DNA of 64,000 nucleotides from Paenibacillus sp. FSL H8-0548 (GTDB lineage Bacteria > Bacillota > Bacilli > Paenibacillales > Paenibacillaceae), in NCBI RefSeq assembly GCF_038630985.1, contig NZ_CP152049.1, positions 5,476,501 through 5,540,500 on the forward strand, written 5' to 3'. Under the pieces are notes generated by a model. It ran no database searches, was not told where the DNA came from, and saw nothing but the letters and a program-made list of their open reading frames with translations. Of this stretch, positions 46,400 to 55,665 are shown piece after piece. The position numbers and the translations under genes were made by a program. Position 1 is the stretch's first letter. The number at the start of each line of letters is the position of its first letter.

Positions 46400-47716
46400 C
46401 TAGATTTGCTGCAAATGGCGCGTATTCGCTGGACGCTTCAGCCCAAGGCTCTCACGCAGGGTCGTACCTTCGTACTCTGTACGGAACAGTCCGCGGTTTT
46501 GCAGCTCAGGAATAACCTTATCTACAAAGATTTCAAGTCCCGTCGGGAACAGCTGAGGCAAAACATTAAAGCCATCTGCCGCATGGTTTTTAAACCATTT
46601 CTCGATAAGATCTGCGGTTTGCAGAACAGAGCCTGTAAAGGTGATATGTCCATGTCCGCCGTTGCTGCGGTATAGCAGTTGACGAATCGTAAAGTTTTCT
46701 CTGCGAGCCGCGTCGAGAATAACCTCCTGCCGGCTGCGAATGCCGTTAAATTGTTCAGCAGGCTTTGCTTTATCGAGCGGCACCTGAGCATCTAGCGAAT
46801 AGTCGTTCAAATTAACCGTAAATCTTTCGGACAAGCTATCCAGCGCCCGCTTCGTATTGACGAAGGAATGCAGCTCCTCCTCAAGCTCGCGTGCCTCAGC
46901 CTCTGTATCCGCAACAATAGGAGCGAGGCCAGGCAATATAACGAGCTCATCAGCCGCTCTCCCATACTTCGCCAAGCGAGACTTTACATCGCTATAAAAT
47001 TCTCTGCCTGCATCAAACGTTTGCTGTGCGGTGAAAATAACCTCCGCTGTCTTAGCTGCCAGCTCTTTGCCCTGCTCAGAGGACCCCGCCTGCACGAGTA
47101 CCGGATAGCCCTGCGGTGGCCGAGGAATGTTAAGCGGCCCCTTAACCGAATAGCTATGGCCTTTGAAGTTGATCTCATGCACCTTGCTCGCATCAATCAG
47201 CTTACCTGCTTTTTTATCAAAAATGAGAGCATCATCCTCCCAGCTGTCCCATAGCTGCTTTACGACCTCAACGAACTCCTCACCCGTCTCATAGCGCTCC
47301 GCATGCTCAGGATGTTCATCTCTACTGAAATTATGAGCAGCAGAGCCTGCACCCGTAACGATATTCCAGCCTGCTCGGCCTCCGCTAATATGATCCAGCG
47401 AAGCAAAGGCTCTAGCAACATGAAATGGATCATTGTACACCGTTCCTACCGTTGCAATCAGGCCAATATGCTTCGTTACCGATGCTAATGCAGCGAGCAG
47501 CGTAAATGGCTCCAGCTTGCTGCCGCCTCCGGCGTAGCCATCCGCGAGAAATACGGAATCGAGCTTGCCGCGTTCAGCAATTTTTGCCAGCTGTCCTAAA
47601 TAATCGATGTCTAATTCAAGCTCAGGGTGGGAATCATCATGTCGCCATGCTCCTGCATGATGGCCAGTTGCTCTTAAAAACACATTCAAATGAACCTTGC
47701 GGCTTGCTTCGCTCAT
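46400..47716 (-). CDS. LLM-class flavin-dependent monooxygenase (NtaA/SnaA/DszA branch)
   Basis: 438 residues: HLNVFLRATGHHAGAWRHD, FLADGYAGGG, VTGAGSAAHNFSRDEHPEHAERYETGEEF, KGPLNIPRPPQGYPVLVQAGSS and DKVIPELQNRGLFRTEYEGTTLRESLG. It is of the same subtype as 38331-39698. An AGAGGTG ribosome site precedes the ATG. A 136-bp copy of the hairpin repeat separates it from the upstream LLM gene, which could attenuate transcription between the two. Confidence 0.92.
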   Translation of the reverse strand: MSEASRKVHLNVFLRATGHHAGAWRHDDSHPELELDIDYLGQLAKIAERGKLDSVFLADGYAGGGSKLEPFTLLAALASVTKHIGLIATVGTVYNDPFHVARAFASLDHISGGRAGWNIVTGAGSAAHNFSRDEHPEHAERYETGEEFVEVVKQLWDSWEDDALIFDKKAGKLIDASKVHEINFKGHSYSVKGPLNIPRPPQGYPVLVQAGSSEQGKELAAKTAEVIFTAQQTFDAGREFYSDVKSRLAKYGRAADELVILPGLAPIVADTEAEARELEEELHSFVNTKRALDSLSERFTVNLNDYSLDAQVPLDKAKPAEQFNGIRSRQEVILDAARRENFTIRQLLYRSNGGHGHITFTGSVLQTADLIEKWFKNHAADGFNVLPQLFPTGLEIFVDKVIPELQNRGLFRTEYEGTTLRESLGLKRPANTRHLQQI

Positions 47717-47750
47717 TATAGATGCACCTCTTTTTTATTTTTATTGGTAT

Positions 47751-47886
47751 ATAAGTTGAACTAGAAATTTACGTTTTGGGCGCTGCGCAAGAAGATCATT
47801 CTGAATGGCTGCAAAGGCGAACACCTCGTTTCTAGAGAAACGATCTTCTCGCTTCGCTATAACTTCATTCTCCAAGTCCAGCTTAT
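47751..47886. repeat. Hairpin repeat, copy C (internally deleted, 136 bp)
   Basis: The ends TATAAGTTGAAC and the diverged GTCCAGCTTATA are kept, with AAGAAGATCATTCT and AACGATCTTCTCGC arms, but the central part is about 50 bp shorter than in the other copies. It lies within the LLM operon. Its right end overlaps the stop codon of the 47883 gene. Confidence 0.82.
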
Positions 47887-49190
47887 ACAGTTATTGCGTT
47901 CAATGGACGAGCAAGCCCCAAGTTTCCTCGCAGTGTCGATTCCTCGTAAGCGGTACGGAACAAGCCGCGATTTTGCAGCTCTGGAATAACCTTCTCTACG
48001 AAGCGTTCCAAGCCGCTTGGGTATATTTGCGGCATGATATTAAATCCGTCGGCTGCACCGTTGCGAAACCATTTCTCAATCACATCGGCTAGCTGCAGCG
48101 GTGTTCCCGTAAAGGTGAAATGTCCGCGCGCACCTGCCAGACGGTTAATTAATTGCCGCAGCGTCGGTTTTTCCCGCTCCACTAAATCCAAAATAAGCTG
48201 ATGGCGGCTCTTCATCCCGCTTACTTGCTCCGTAGTCTGCGCCCCATCCAAATTCACTAGATCGTCCAAGGCATGATTGGATAAATCAATACCAAGGCGG
48301 GAGGAAAGCCGCTTAGCTGCTCCCTCATGATCGATAAGCGCGAACAGCTCCGCTTCTATGTCCTGAGCTTCTGCTTCTGTATCCGCCAATATTGGGCTTA
48401 AGCCGGGCAATATTTTCAATTGCTCCGGTGTCCGTCCAAACTTAGCCAATCGGCCTTTCACATCGGTGTAAAAGGAGCGTGCTTCTTCAAACGTCAGCTG
48501 CGCAGTGAAGATAACCTCGGCTAGCTTTGCAGCAAAATCCTTCCCTGTCTCTGAGGAGCCTGCCTGAACAAGCACGGGATAGCCCTGTGGCGGACGAGCA
48601 ATATTCAGCGGTCCTTGAACGGTGTAATGCTTTCCTGCAAAGCCGATTTTATGGACCTTGGCTGGGTCGATAAGAAGATCATTTATTTTGTCATTTCGTA
48701 CCGCGTCATCCTCCCAGCTATCCCACAGCCGCTTAACCACCTCAACGAATTCCTCAGCCGATTCATAGCGCTCATGATGCTCGGGATGCTTGCTCCTGCT
48801 GAACTGCTCTGCAGCTGGCCCGGCACCCGTAACGATATTCCAGCCGGCCCTGCCTTTACTGATATGATCCAGAGACGCAAACTTTCGAGCAATATGAAAA
48901 GGCTCATTGTATGTCGTCTCAACCGTTGCGATCAACCCGATATGCTTCGTGGCTGCCGCCAGTGCCGACAGCAGCGTGAAAGGCTCTAGCGAGCCTGAAT
49001 GCGCCCAATACCCATCAGCTAAAAATACCGAATCCAGCAATCCTCTTTCAGCAATTTGCGTTATCTTTACATAATGATTGATATCCACGCCTAGCTCTGG
49101 CTTAGTATCCGCATGCCTCCACGATGCTTCGTGATGGCCTGATGCTGCCAGAAAAGCATTCAAGTTAAGCTTTCGTTCCGATCCACTCAT
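47883..49190 (-). CDS. LLM-class flavin-dependent monooxygenase (NtaA/SnaA/DszA branch)
   Basis: 435 residues: LNLNAFLAASGHHEASWRHAD, FLADGYWAHSG, VTGAGPAAEQFSRSKHPEHHERY and EKVIPELQNRGLFRTAYEESTLRGNLG. A GGGGGGG site precedes the ATG. First gene of the operon under leader 3. Its TAA stop lies in the last bases of the hairpin repeat, so the natural C-terminus was probably altered by that insertion. Closest paralogue is 43628-44950. Confidence 0.92.
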   Translation of the reverse strand: MSGSERKLNLNAFLAASGHHEASWRHADTKPELGVDINHYVKITQIAERGLLDSVFLADGYWAHSGSLEPFTLLSALAAATKHIGLIATVETTYNEPFHIARKFASLDHISKGRAGWNIVTGAGPAAEQFSRSKHPEHHERYESAEEFVEVVKRLWDSWEDDAVRNDKINDLLIDPAKVHKIGFAGKHYTVQGPLNIARPPQGYPVLVQAGSSETGKDFAAKLAEVIFTAQLTFEEARSFYTDVKGRLAKFGRTPEQLKILPGLSPILADTEAEAQDIEAELFALIDHEGAAKRLSSRLGIDLSNHALDDLVNLDGAQTTEQVSGMKSRHQLILDLVEREKPTLRQLINRLAGARGHFTFTGTPLQLADVIEKWFRNGAADGFNIMPQIYPSGLERFVEKVIPELQNRGLFRTAYEESTLRGNLGLARPLNAITV

Positions 49191-49217
49191 CGTTGAATCC
49201 CCCCCAACTTATATTTC

Positions 49218-49346
49218 AAAAAAAATAACCAGAGATGCCCTTAGGCAATCTCCGGTTATCCGGTCGATCATTACATACTATTCATATCAAATTAGATGGA
49301 ATTAGTTCTGTGAAAATAATTTACCACTCGACTTCCTATATGTCAA
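49218..49346 (-). promoter_or_regulatory. ACCGGA-repeat leader 3: promoter, direct repeat and terminator
   Basis: TTGACA (49346-49341), 17 bp, TAAATT (49323-49318). The repeat ACCGGATAACCGGAGA occupies 49264-49249. AACCGGAGATTGCC pairs with GGCATCTCTGGTT, with eight T after it. AATAGTATG and an inverted TGGAATTA lie in the leader before the repeat. The LLM ATG follows about 28 bp after the T-run. Confidence 0.78.
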
Positions 49347-49367
49347 TCATTTTAAACAATGCGGGAA

Positions 49368-50342
49368 TTACTCTACCAAGCCGGTTCGTTCCACTCCTTC
49401 AATAAACCAGCGCTGAGCAAACAAATAAACGACGAGCAGCGGCATAATAATTAAGAACGAAGCAGCCATTTTGATCGCCTCCGCATACACCGTTATTTCC
49501 CCGGCTCCCTCAGCAAGCTTCATCTCGCCGGCCATTCTAGCCAGCGTAATCGATAAGGGAACATTCTCAGCCGTAAACATGAACAGCGATGGAAAATAGA
49601 AATCGTTCCAGTTCCATACGAACGAGAACAGCACAACGACAACGGTAGCCGAGCGGGAGATCGGAAACATGACTCGAAAAAACATCCGGAAGGGCCCCGC
49701 GCCATCCATTCTTGCCGCCTCGTCAAGCTCCTTCGGCAGTGTGGAATAAAAGGAGCGATAAATAATAACAAACATTGCGCCCTTCAAGCCATGGCCGAAT
49801 ATCGCAGGCACGACCATCGGCAAAAAGGTGTTCAACCAGCCAAACTCCTTAAACAGCATAATTGACGGCAAAATCGTAATTTGCGGAGGCATAATAAACG
49901 TAAATAACAGCAGCGCTCCCCATACCTTTTTGAATGGAAAATCAAGCCTCGCAAATGCATAACCAGCGATTGCACAAGAAAACACTTGCAGCACAGCCAC
50001 TGAGGATGCGAGTGATATGCTAATAAGAAAGCTCTTGCCGTAGTTCAGCATTTCGCTCGCCTGCTGCAGATGTCCGAGAAAGATCGTTCTCGGCACCCAA
50101 ATAACGGTGGGGTCAAGAATATTTTGGGCATCCTTCACCATTGTCGTCACCATATAAAGAATGGGCTTAATATAAATAAAAGCGACATTGATCAGGATCA
50201 CATAAACAAACAGCTTAAAGAGCAGACCCTTATCAATCTCGGCGCCTAGGAGCCGATACCGCAATACTTCAAGCCCATTCCTCAGCCTATGGTCAGCATA
50301 AAGCCTCGCCGCTGTTTCACTGCCTCTTTTGACTATTTTCAC
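49368..50342 (-). CDS. Sugar ABC permease, MalG-type (second pair)
   Basis: 324 residues from a GTG read from 50342, with GAGGTG upstream. An extended N-terminus of about 45 residues precedes six helices. The EAA loop reads LPKELDEAARMDGAGPFRMFFRVMFP. It is the last gene of an eight-gene operon and partners the permease at 50366. No terminator is visible before the leader-3 promoter of the next operon, 22 bp past its stop. Confidence 0.9.
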   Translation of the reverse strand: MKIVKRGSETAARLYADHRLRNGLEVLRYRLLGAEIDKGLLFKLFVYVILINVAFIYIKPILYMVTTMVKDAQNILDPTVIWVPRTIFLGHLQQASEMLNYGKSFLISISLASSVAVLQVFSCAIAGYAFARLDFPFKKVWGALLLFTFIMPPQITILPSIMLFKEFGWLNTFLPMVVPAIFGHGLKGAMFVIIYRSFYSTLPKELDEAARMDGAGPFRMFFRVMFPISRSATVVVVLFSFVWNWNDFYFPSLFMFTAENVPLSITLARMAGEMKLAEGAGEITVYAEAIKMAASFLIIMPLLVVYLFAQRWFIEGVERTGLVE

Positions 50343-50365
50343 CTTAGCTCACCTCTCTTTCCTAT

Positions 50366-51232
50366 TTATCGTTTACCTGAAAGCGATTTGTCGACCCTGC
50401 TGTAAAGAAATAGAGTCAGGAGCACCACGGTTAGAATAATCAAAAAATAAATCCATGCCAGTGCGCTGGAGCTGCCATAATTGCTTGTATTCACACGACT
50501 GACAATCGGATTGGAAGGGAAAGTGAACAGATCGACAACCGTGTACATTAAATTCAAGAAAATATAAGGAACAAGCCCCGGAAGCGTGATTTTCCAGAAC
50601 GTGTTCCACGGCCCAGAACCATCAATGCGCGACGCTTCATAGACCGCAGCCGGCAGCGTTTGTCTTCCGGCGAGGAAGATTAAAATTTGCACGCCCGAAT
50701 ACCAGAGAACGAGAACAAACGAGCTCATAACCTTCTGAATGGGAGCTGCCCACCCTCCAGGGACGTATTCCCGTAAATAATAGTCAATGCGCAGCGTCTC
50801 CATAATGCTGAGCGAGCCCTCACCCTGCGCAATAAACTCCTGTACGATTTGGCCTGAGGAGAAAATGACCGGAAGGAAAAAGATAACCCGAAACAACGTG
50901 CGGCCAGGAAAACGCAAATTAAGCAAGATAGCGACGAGCAGGGAAAAGACAAGAATGATCGGAATCATCATCGCCGACTCCCTTAGAAACGGAAACAGCT
51001 CCTCATAGAGCAGACTTCCGTTCGCAATTAAAATTTCTCTATAGTGGCTCAGTCCTATAAACGTATAATTGACGCTGCTTACAGTAATTTTGACCTGATG
51101 AAAGCTCATGTAGAGCGAATAGCCTAGCGGAAAAGCGACAAACACCATGAAGCCAAACACCCATGGCGCAATAAATAACGAGCCCTCTAGTTTCCGCAGC
51201 GTTGCGCTCTCCAGCTTGCGATTAAATCTCAT
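50366..51232 (-). CDS. Sugar ABC permease, MalF-type (second pair)
   Basis: 288 residues, six helices, with EAA loop LPAAVYEASRIDGSGPWNTFWKITLPG. The ATG overlaps the stop of the DUF5696 gene (ATGA). Pairs with 49368-50342. Confidence 0.9.
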   Translation of the reverse strand: MRFNRKLESATLRKLEGSLFIAPWVFGFMVFVAFPLGYSLYMSFHQVKITVSSVNYTFIGLSHYREILIANGSLLYEELFPFLRESAMMIPIILVFSLLVAILLNLRFPGRTLFRVIFFLPVIFSSGQIVQEFIAQGEGSLSIMETLRIDYYLREYVPGGWAAPIQKVMSSFVLVLWYSGVQILIFLAGRQTLPAAVYEASRIDGSGPWNTFWKITLPGLVPYIFLNLMYTVVDLFTFPSNPIVSRVNTSNYGSSSALAWIYFLIILTVVLLTLFLYSRVDKSLSGKR

Positions 51233-53499
51233 GGCGTCGTTCCTCCTTTAATGACCACAAAGTCTTTTGCCGGAACAAATACGCCATCCTTGTTATAATC
51301 CGTCTCATTATAATTGACGACAATCCGATAGCTGCTGCCAAATACCGTTTCCTTTACCTGAGGCGCAAGCGTGCGATGAGCGGTTATGAATTGATCCTGA
51401 ACAGCGGCTAGCGCAGCATTGGCCTTGGTATATTCTTCAGTTAGATCGTCGATCCAATCCTTGTAATTTAGACTGTAGTGCCATAACGAATACGACTTTT
51501 TCAAATCATCCGCATGATTACCGCTAAGCACGTATGCCGGGTATGCGCCATACTCAATGCTCCGCAAAAACTCATCCTCATATTCATCGCGCAAATTCGA
51601 CCATTCCAGCGTATACGTGCGTAAGCCATGAAGCACGATTTGGACAAAAGGTATCTCCTCGCTAATAAATACATCATACGAATAGTCATCCGTTAATCGA
51701 TGAATATGATCAAGCTCATTTAGCGCGTAGAAATTTACGTTGTTCGCTACAAGCGAGCCCAGCGATTTTTTGCTATTCTCAAGTATACTGCGCTGCACCT
51801 CTACAACATCCGCTCTGCTGGCTTGATAGCGGCTGTTGAAATCGGTATTGACCTGCTGCCCGATGCCATCCTCAAAATAGATGCCGTCTGCACCTAAGCT
51901 CTTATAGTCATTTAAGTCTCTAGCAACAACCTTCTCATAAAATTTAGGGCTCACAAATACAGCAGCATCCTGATCCTGATTTTCCTGCTCCTCCAGCACT
52001 GTGCCAGCCAAATTGCGCAAGCCGTCGCGCCGCCACCAGAACCGATCATCGCCATTCGTATTCAGTGTATAGTTGGCGGTCAAATAAACGGGAATTTGAA
52101 GCGCATGGGCAAATGAAATGAAGCTTTTCATCCCGCTATCCCCTCCTATACGCTTATCTACAGGAAAATAGCCGCCATGTGTGCTGTAGCCATCCTGCTG
52201 CCAGCCCGAGAAATGAATTTGCAAATGATGAATCCCTTTGCTGTAAATTTCCCCAACCAGCTCTGCTGCCTCATCAGTCGTGGTTGCTTTCAAGTAAGAA
52301 TCGGAAAACAATCCCTTCTCAATATCAGCACCTACCAAATCAAGGAACAAGGGAATATCTTTCTCAGTCGCTTCCAGCGGCTTCACGCCCTGCTCGTTTA
52401 TTAAATAATTACGGTATACCTCAGCCATTCCTACATAATTGCTCTTCTCCGGCAGCAGCGGATAATAGCGTGTGGCGCGCGCATCAGCCAAAAACTTATC
52501 CCCGCTGTACGTATAGAAGCCCTCGCCCGTACTTTTACTGACGCTCTGGAAGAACCGTTTGCGATACTGCCATTCGGTCGTCGTCCAGTTCGACTGTCCT
52601 ACCGCGCCTGAAGGCGCCGCATAAACGTTCGCGAACGCTTCCCCTTGCGAGATAATCGCAACAAACGCTTGATCGCCTGACTTTATTCCGTATACTGGCA
52701 TAGCAATTCTCTGCCTGCCCGTATTTTCGTTATAGTAGGATAGATCCTGCCCGTATACGCTCTCGTTATAGGTCAACTGCTGCATCAAACGATCACTCTT
52801 GAAATGAATGAGCGAGCCTGAGCCATCCGGCAATAAAATATACCCTTCCTGCCCGACAGACGGCTGGGCGCCAAACAATGGATACAGCTTAACATTAAGC
52901 AGGCTTAAAGCGCCCTCCACGATTTCAGCGTCGATGATTCTCGTCTCCACATAATCCTTATGCAGACTTACCTCGATTGGAATCTTAATCTCTACCTTCG
53001 GCAGTACAAAGGTGACCTTAAATCCCGCATTCGTATTCTGAAAGTTTTCCAGATAGCCTTGGCTCTCAATTAGGCTTGTCGTAGCCGAGGAGGATTTATA
53101 GTTTTTGGCATTGACGTATTCCACCATAACCGGAGAAGACAAATTATTTTTCCAAGTTGCCGGCACTGTCTCTTCCTGCCAATATTTTGGGTCTGGATAG
53201 GAGCGCCAAATGCTGCCCGTTTCCTTGTTCATGACCTGAAAATGAGCACTTGTCTTGTCAGCGAACAGCCTCAAGGTATCCGTCTCTGCCACTAGCTCAA
53301 AGCGCTCCTCGGCTGGCAGTCCTTCCTTATACAGGCTAGCTCCATTTGCTTCGAACTTGCCTGTGTCATTTGCCGGCTTTACCACTTGTTTGTTCCAAAG
53401 ACCTCCTACCACAAGAGAGACCCAGCCTATCAAGGCTAGCAAAATAACGATGAGCACCAGCTTCGTGATGCGCTTATAGTTAAGTTTGACGGTAGTCAT
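51229..53499 (-). CDS. DUF5696 protein, membrane-anchored
   Basis: 756 residues. One N-terminal membrane helix (about 13-34) and no lipobox, so it is anchored with the bulk outside. The extracellular part has a beta-rich region (about 60-330, with YILLPDGSGSLIHF) and a barrel-like region (about 390-690, with HLQIHFSGWQQDGYSTHGGYFP and GADGIYFEDGIGQQ). That layout is reminiscent of glycoside hydrolases, but function is unknown. DUF5696 proteins are usually found with sugar ABC permeases in Paenibacillus-like genomes, as here. Coupled by overlaps to genes on both sides. Confidence 0.85.
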   Translation of the reverse strand: MTTVKLNYKRITKLVLIVILLALIGWVSLVVGGLWNKQVVKPANDTGKFEANGASLYKEGLPAEERFELVAETDTLRLFADKTSAHFQVMNKETGSIWRSYPDPKYWQEETVPATWKNNLSSPVMVEYVNAKNYKSSSATTSLIESQGYLENFQNTNAGFKVTFVLPKVEIKIPIEVSLHKDYVETRIIDAEIVEGALSLLNVKLYPLFGAQPSVGQEGYILLPDGSGSLIHFKSDRLMQQLTYNESVYGQDLSYYNENTGRQRIAMPVYGIKSGDQAFVAIISQGEAFANVYAAPSGAVGQSNWTTTEWQYRKRFFQSVSKSTGEGFYTYSGDKFLADARATRYYPLLPEKSNYVGMAEVYRNYLINEQGVKPLEATEKDIPLFLDLVGADIEKGLFSDSYLKATTTDEAAELVGEIYSKGIHHLQIHFSGWQQDGYSTHGGYFPVDKRIGGDSGMKSFISFAHALQIPVYLTANYTLNTNGDDRFWWRRDGLRNLAGTVLEEQENQDQDAAVFVSPKFYEKVVARDLNDYKSLGADGIYFEDGIGQQVNTDFNSRYQASRADVVEVQRSILENSKKSLGSLVANNVNFYALNELDHIHRLTDDYSYDVFISEEIPFVQIVLHGLRTYTLEWSNLRDEYEDEFLRSIEYGAYPAYVLSGNHADDLKKSYSLWHYSLNYKDWIDDLTEEYTKANAALAAVQDQFITAHRTLAPQVKETVFGSSYRIVVNYNETDYNKDGVFVPAKDFVVIKGGTTP

Positions 53500-55649
53500 C
53501 GGATAATCACCTCCTGGTACAAGGAATTAATAAAGTTGACGAATTCAATGCTTAGACTAATGAGGATGAAAATTAAAATGACAATGATCGTAAGCGCAAG
53601 CAGCGATAACAGAATAATAAAGATCGCTTCAATAAACGTATAATTGTGTATCCCCTGAACCATCCATATCAGCAGCAGCACCGTCCACAAGACGATAAAC
53701 AGCTTCAAGAACTGAAAGATGGCTGCCTCATTCAACGTTAATACATTGGAAATTAGAGTAACAGGTATTCCTATGAGAATAATCGGAAATAAGGCGTAGG
53801 CACTGCTGTAAAATACATCTTTGAAGCGTCCTTCGCCTCTGAGCAGCGAGCTGATCAAATAGTTGGAAACGACCCACCCAAGCCAGATCCCTACGAATTG
53901 TACCGAAATCGGCAGCAAATCAATACCGACATGTACCGCTGGATTAAAAATAAAGCTAGTGCCCGCTTGCATATACAAATACGATGCCACCGCTAGCACG
54001 AATATAATCAAGCTGCTTAGGAAGCCCGCTTTGTTCTCATAGCGAATCGCATAAAAGCCGTCCACCGGATGCTTGATCAAATAAAACACATGCTTAAGCT
54101 GCTGAAGCAGCAAGGGAAGCTTTCGAGTTTTGGCGCTTGGCTTTTTCTTCAGACGATGCTTTTTGGACAGCGTATTCCATAGCAGATATAAAGCACTGAA
54201 CGCAATCGCAATGTTCATCAACAAACCAAAATGGCTTTGAAACCATTTTAATCGATTTTGCCAGAAGGAGTCTGAATAGCCGTTCACGACACCCGCCTGA
54301 TAAAACAGCTTCTCCGCTTTAGCATAATCCTCTTTCTTATAGGCCGCCTTTGCCAGTCCAATCAAGGCCGGTGTGTACTGAGTATTCAAACGATGGACCT
54401 CGTTCCACAAGGGCTCACTTTGCTCGTATCTGCCCTCCTGCGTCAATTGATTTGCCTCATGCACCAGCTTGCCGAATTGCGATAAGCGCAGCACCTGAAC
54501 GAGGTTGTTGACGCTGTCGAGCACCAGCAGCTCGCCCTTCGAATTGCTTGCAATGGCCGCTGGCGTCTTAACGACGCCCGTTTTCGAGGTGGCGGTAATG
54601 ACATCGCCTCCCCAGAAAAACAGCAGATTTCCATTCAAATCATATTGGCTAATAATATTCCACACGGAATCAATGATCGTGATATTGCCAGCGAGGTCGA
54701 CCGTGATGTCATTCAGCTGGGGACTAATGTCCCGCTGCGTATAATAAAAAAACTCGCCATAGGATTTGACTGGCTGCAGCGCTGCAAACTCCCCCTTGCC
54801 CGGCAGCTGATCGAGGCCTGCAATATTAAGCTTCTTAACCTGGTCCGTCTGCACTTCCTTGGTCACTGTATAAATAAAGCCATTCTGGTCTATCGTCGAA
54901 TTCGCGATAGCTCCAGGCAGCTTCCTCAGCTCTCTTTGATACATTTCCCGGGTATACACAAACCGTTTAAACGCATCGAATAAAGAGAACGACACTTTAT
55001 TCGGTCCAAAGAAGCTGACGAAGCTGCCTTCGGGATCAAGCTGCACTAAGCCCTGATAAGCGCCCAGCGTTGTGACATAAATAAATCCACGTTTATCAAC
55101 AATCAGATTAACCGGATCGTATTTGAAGTCTGCGGGCAAATAGCTGGACTCAGGACGGCCAAATGACTTCAACAGCTTACCGGATGAATCGAGCCTAACC
55201 ACCCTATTGTTGCCCGTATCCGCAACATAAACCTCTCCTGCTTTGTCGACGTATACGCCGCTTGGCTTCTTAAGCGGGCTCTCGCTTACTATGATTTCAC
55301 GTACATATTGTCCTTTTTCATCTAAGTGAACGATCCGATTATTCCCTGTATCTGCAATATAAATGTGATCCTTCTCATCCACAAAAATATCCTTGGGCAG
55401 ATTTAGCTGCAGCTTAGATGCTCCCTCAGCGCTAGTTAGCTCACTTGCTTCAGCAGTGAGCACATTCGTGCCGATAATGCCAGCAGGAATGTAAGCTGCT
55501 TGCGTCTTCACCAGCTGTCCGAATCCATCCTTATAGTAGGTTTCATACGGTAACTGTGAGGCTGCAGCCTGTAAACTGGGCCACGCTATGTAAATCGCCG
55601 TAATCAGGACAATGATGACCGGACGAATCCGCAGCCTCCTGTTCTTCAC
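53496..55649 (-). CDS. NHL-propeller protein with C-terminal Yip1-like membrane domain
   Basis: 717 residues. A signal or anchor helix at about 9-29 is followed by NHL-type repeats (PKDIFVDEKDHIYIADTGNNRIVHLD, then PSGVYVDKAGEVYVADTGNNRVVRLD, and more to about 390). A short TPR-like helical stretch (about 400-460), a membrane helix, and a five-helix Yip1-like domain (about 515-710) follow. An extracellular propeller joined to a membrane domain suggests a sensor or scaffold for glycan binding. It sits between the two permease pairs, overlapping DUF5696 (ATGA). No known catalytic residues. Confidence 0.85.
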   Translation of the reverse strand: MKNRRLRIRPVIIVLITAIYIAWPSLQAAASQLPYETYYKDGFGQLVKTQAAYIPAGIIGTNVLTAEASELTSAEGASKLQLNLPKDIFVDEKDHIYIADTGNNRIVHLDEKGQYVREIIVSESPLKKPSGVYVDKAGEVYVADTGNNRVVRLDSSGKLLKSFGRPESSYLPADFKYDPVNLIVDKRGFIYVTTLGAYQGLVQLDPEGSFVSFFGPNKVSFSLFDAFKRFVYTREMYQRELRKLPGAIANSTIDQNGFIYTVTKEVQTDQVKKLNIAGLDQLPGKGEFAALQPVKSYGEFFYYTQRDISPQLNDITVDLAGNITIIDSVWNIISQYDLNGNLLFFWGGDVITATSKTGVVKTPAAIASNSKGELLVLDSVNNLVQVLRLSQFGKLVHEANQLTQEGRYEQSEPLWNEVHRLNTQYTPALIGLAKAAYKKEDYAKAEKLFYQAGVVNGYSDSFWQNRLKWFQSHFGLLMNIAIAFSALYLLWNTLSKKHRLKKKPSAKTRKLPLLLQQLKHVFYLIKHPVDGFYAIRYENKAGFLSSLIIFVLAVASYLYMQAGTSFIFNPAVHVGIDLLPISVQFVGIWLGWVVSNYLISSLLRGEGRFKDVFYSSAYALFPIILIGIPVTLISNVLTLNEAAIFQFLKLFIVLWTVLLLIWMVQGIHNYTFIEAIFIILLSLLALTIIVILIFILISLSIEFVNFINSLYQEVIIR

Positions 55650-55665
55650 TCGATTCCCCCCTTAT

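Noticed and set aside
49368..51232. These permeases as the dedicated partners of the LLM-operon binding proteins
   Set aside because: They are overlapped with DUF5696 and belong to the upstream operon; the link is possible but not shown by the sequence.
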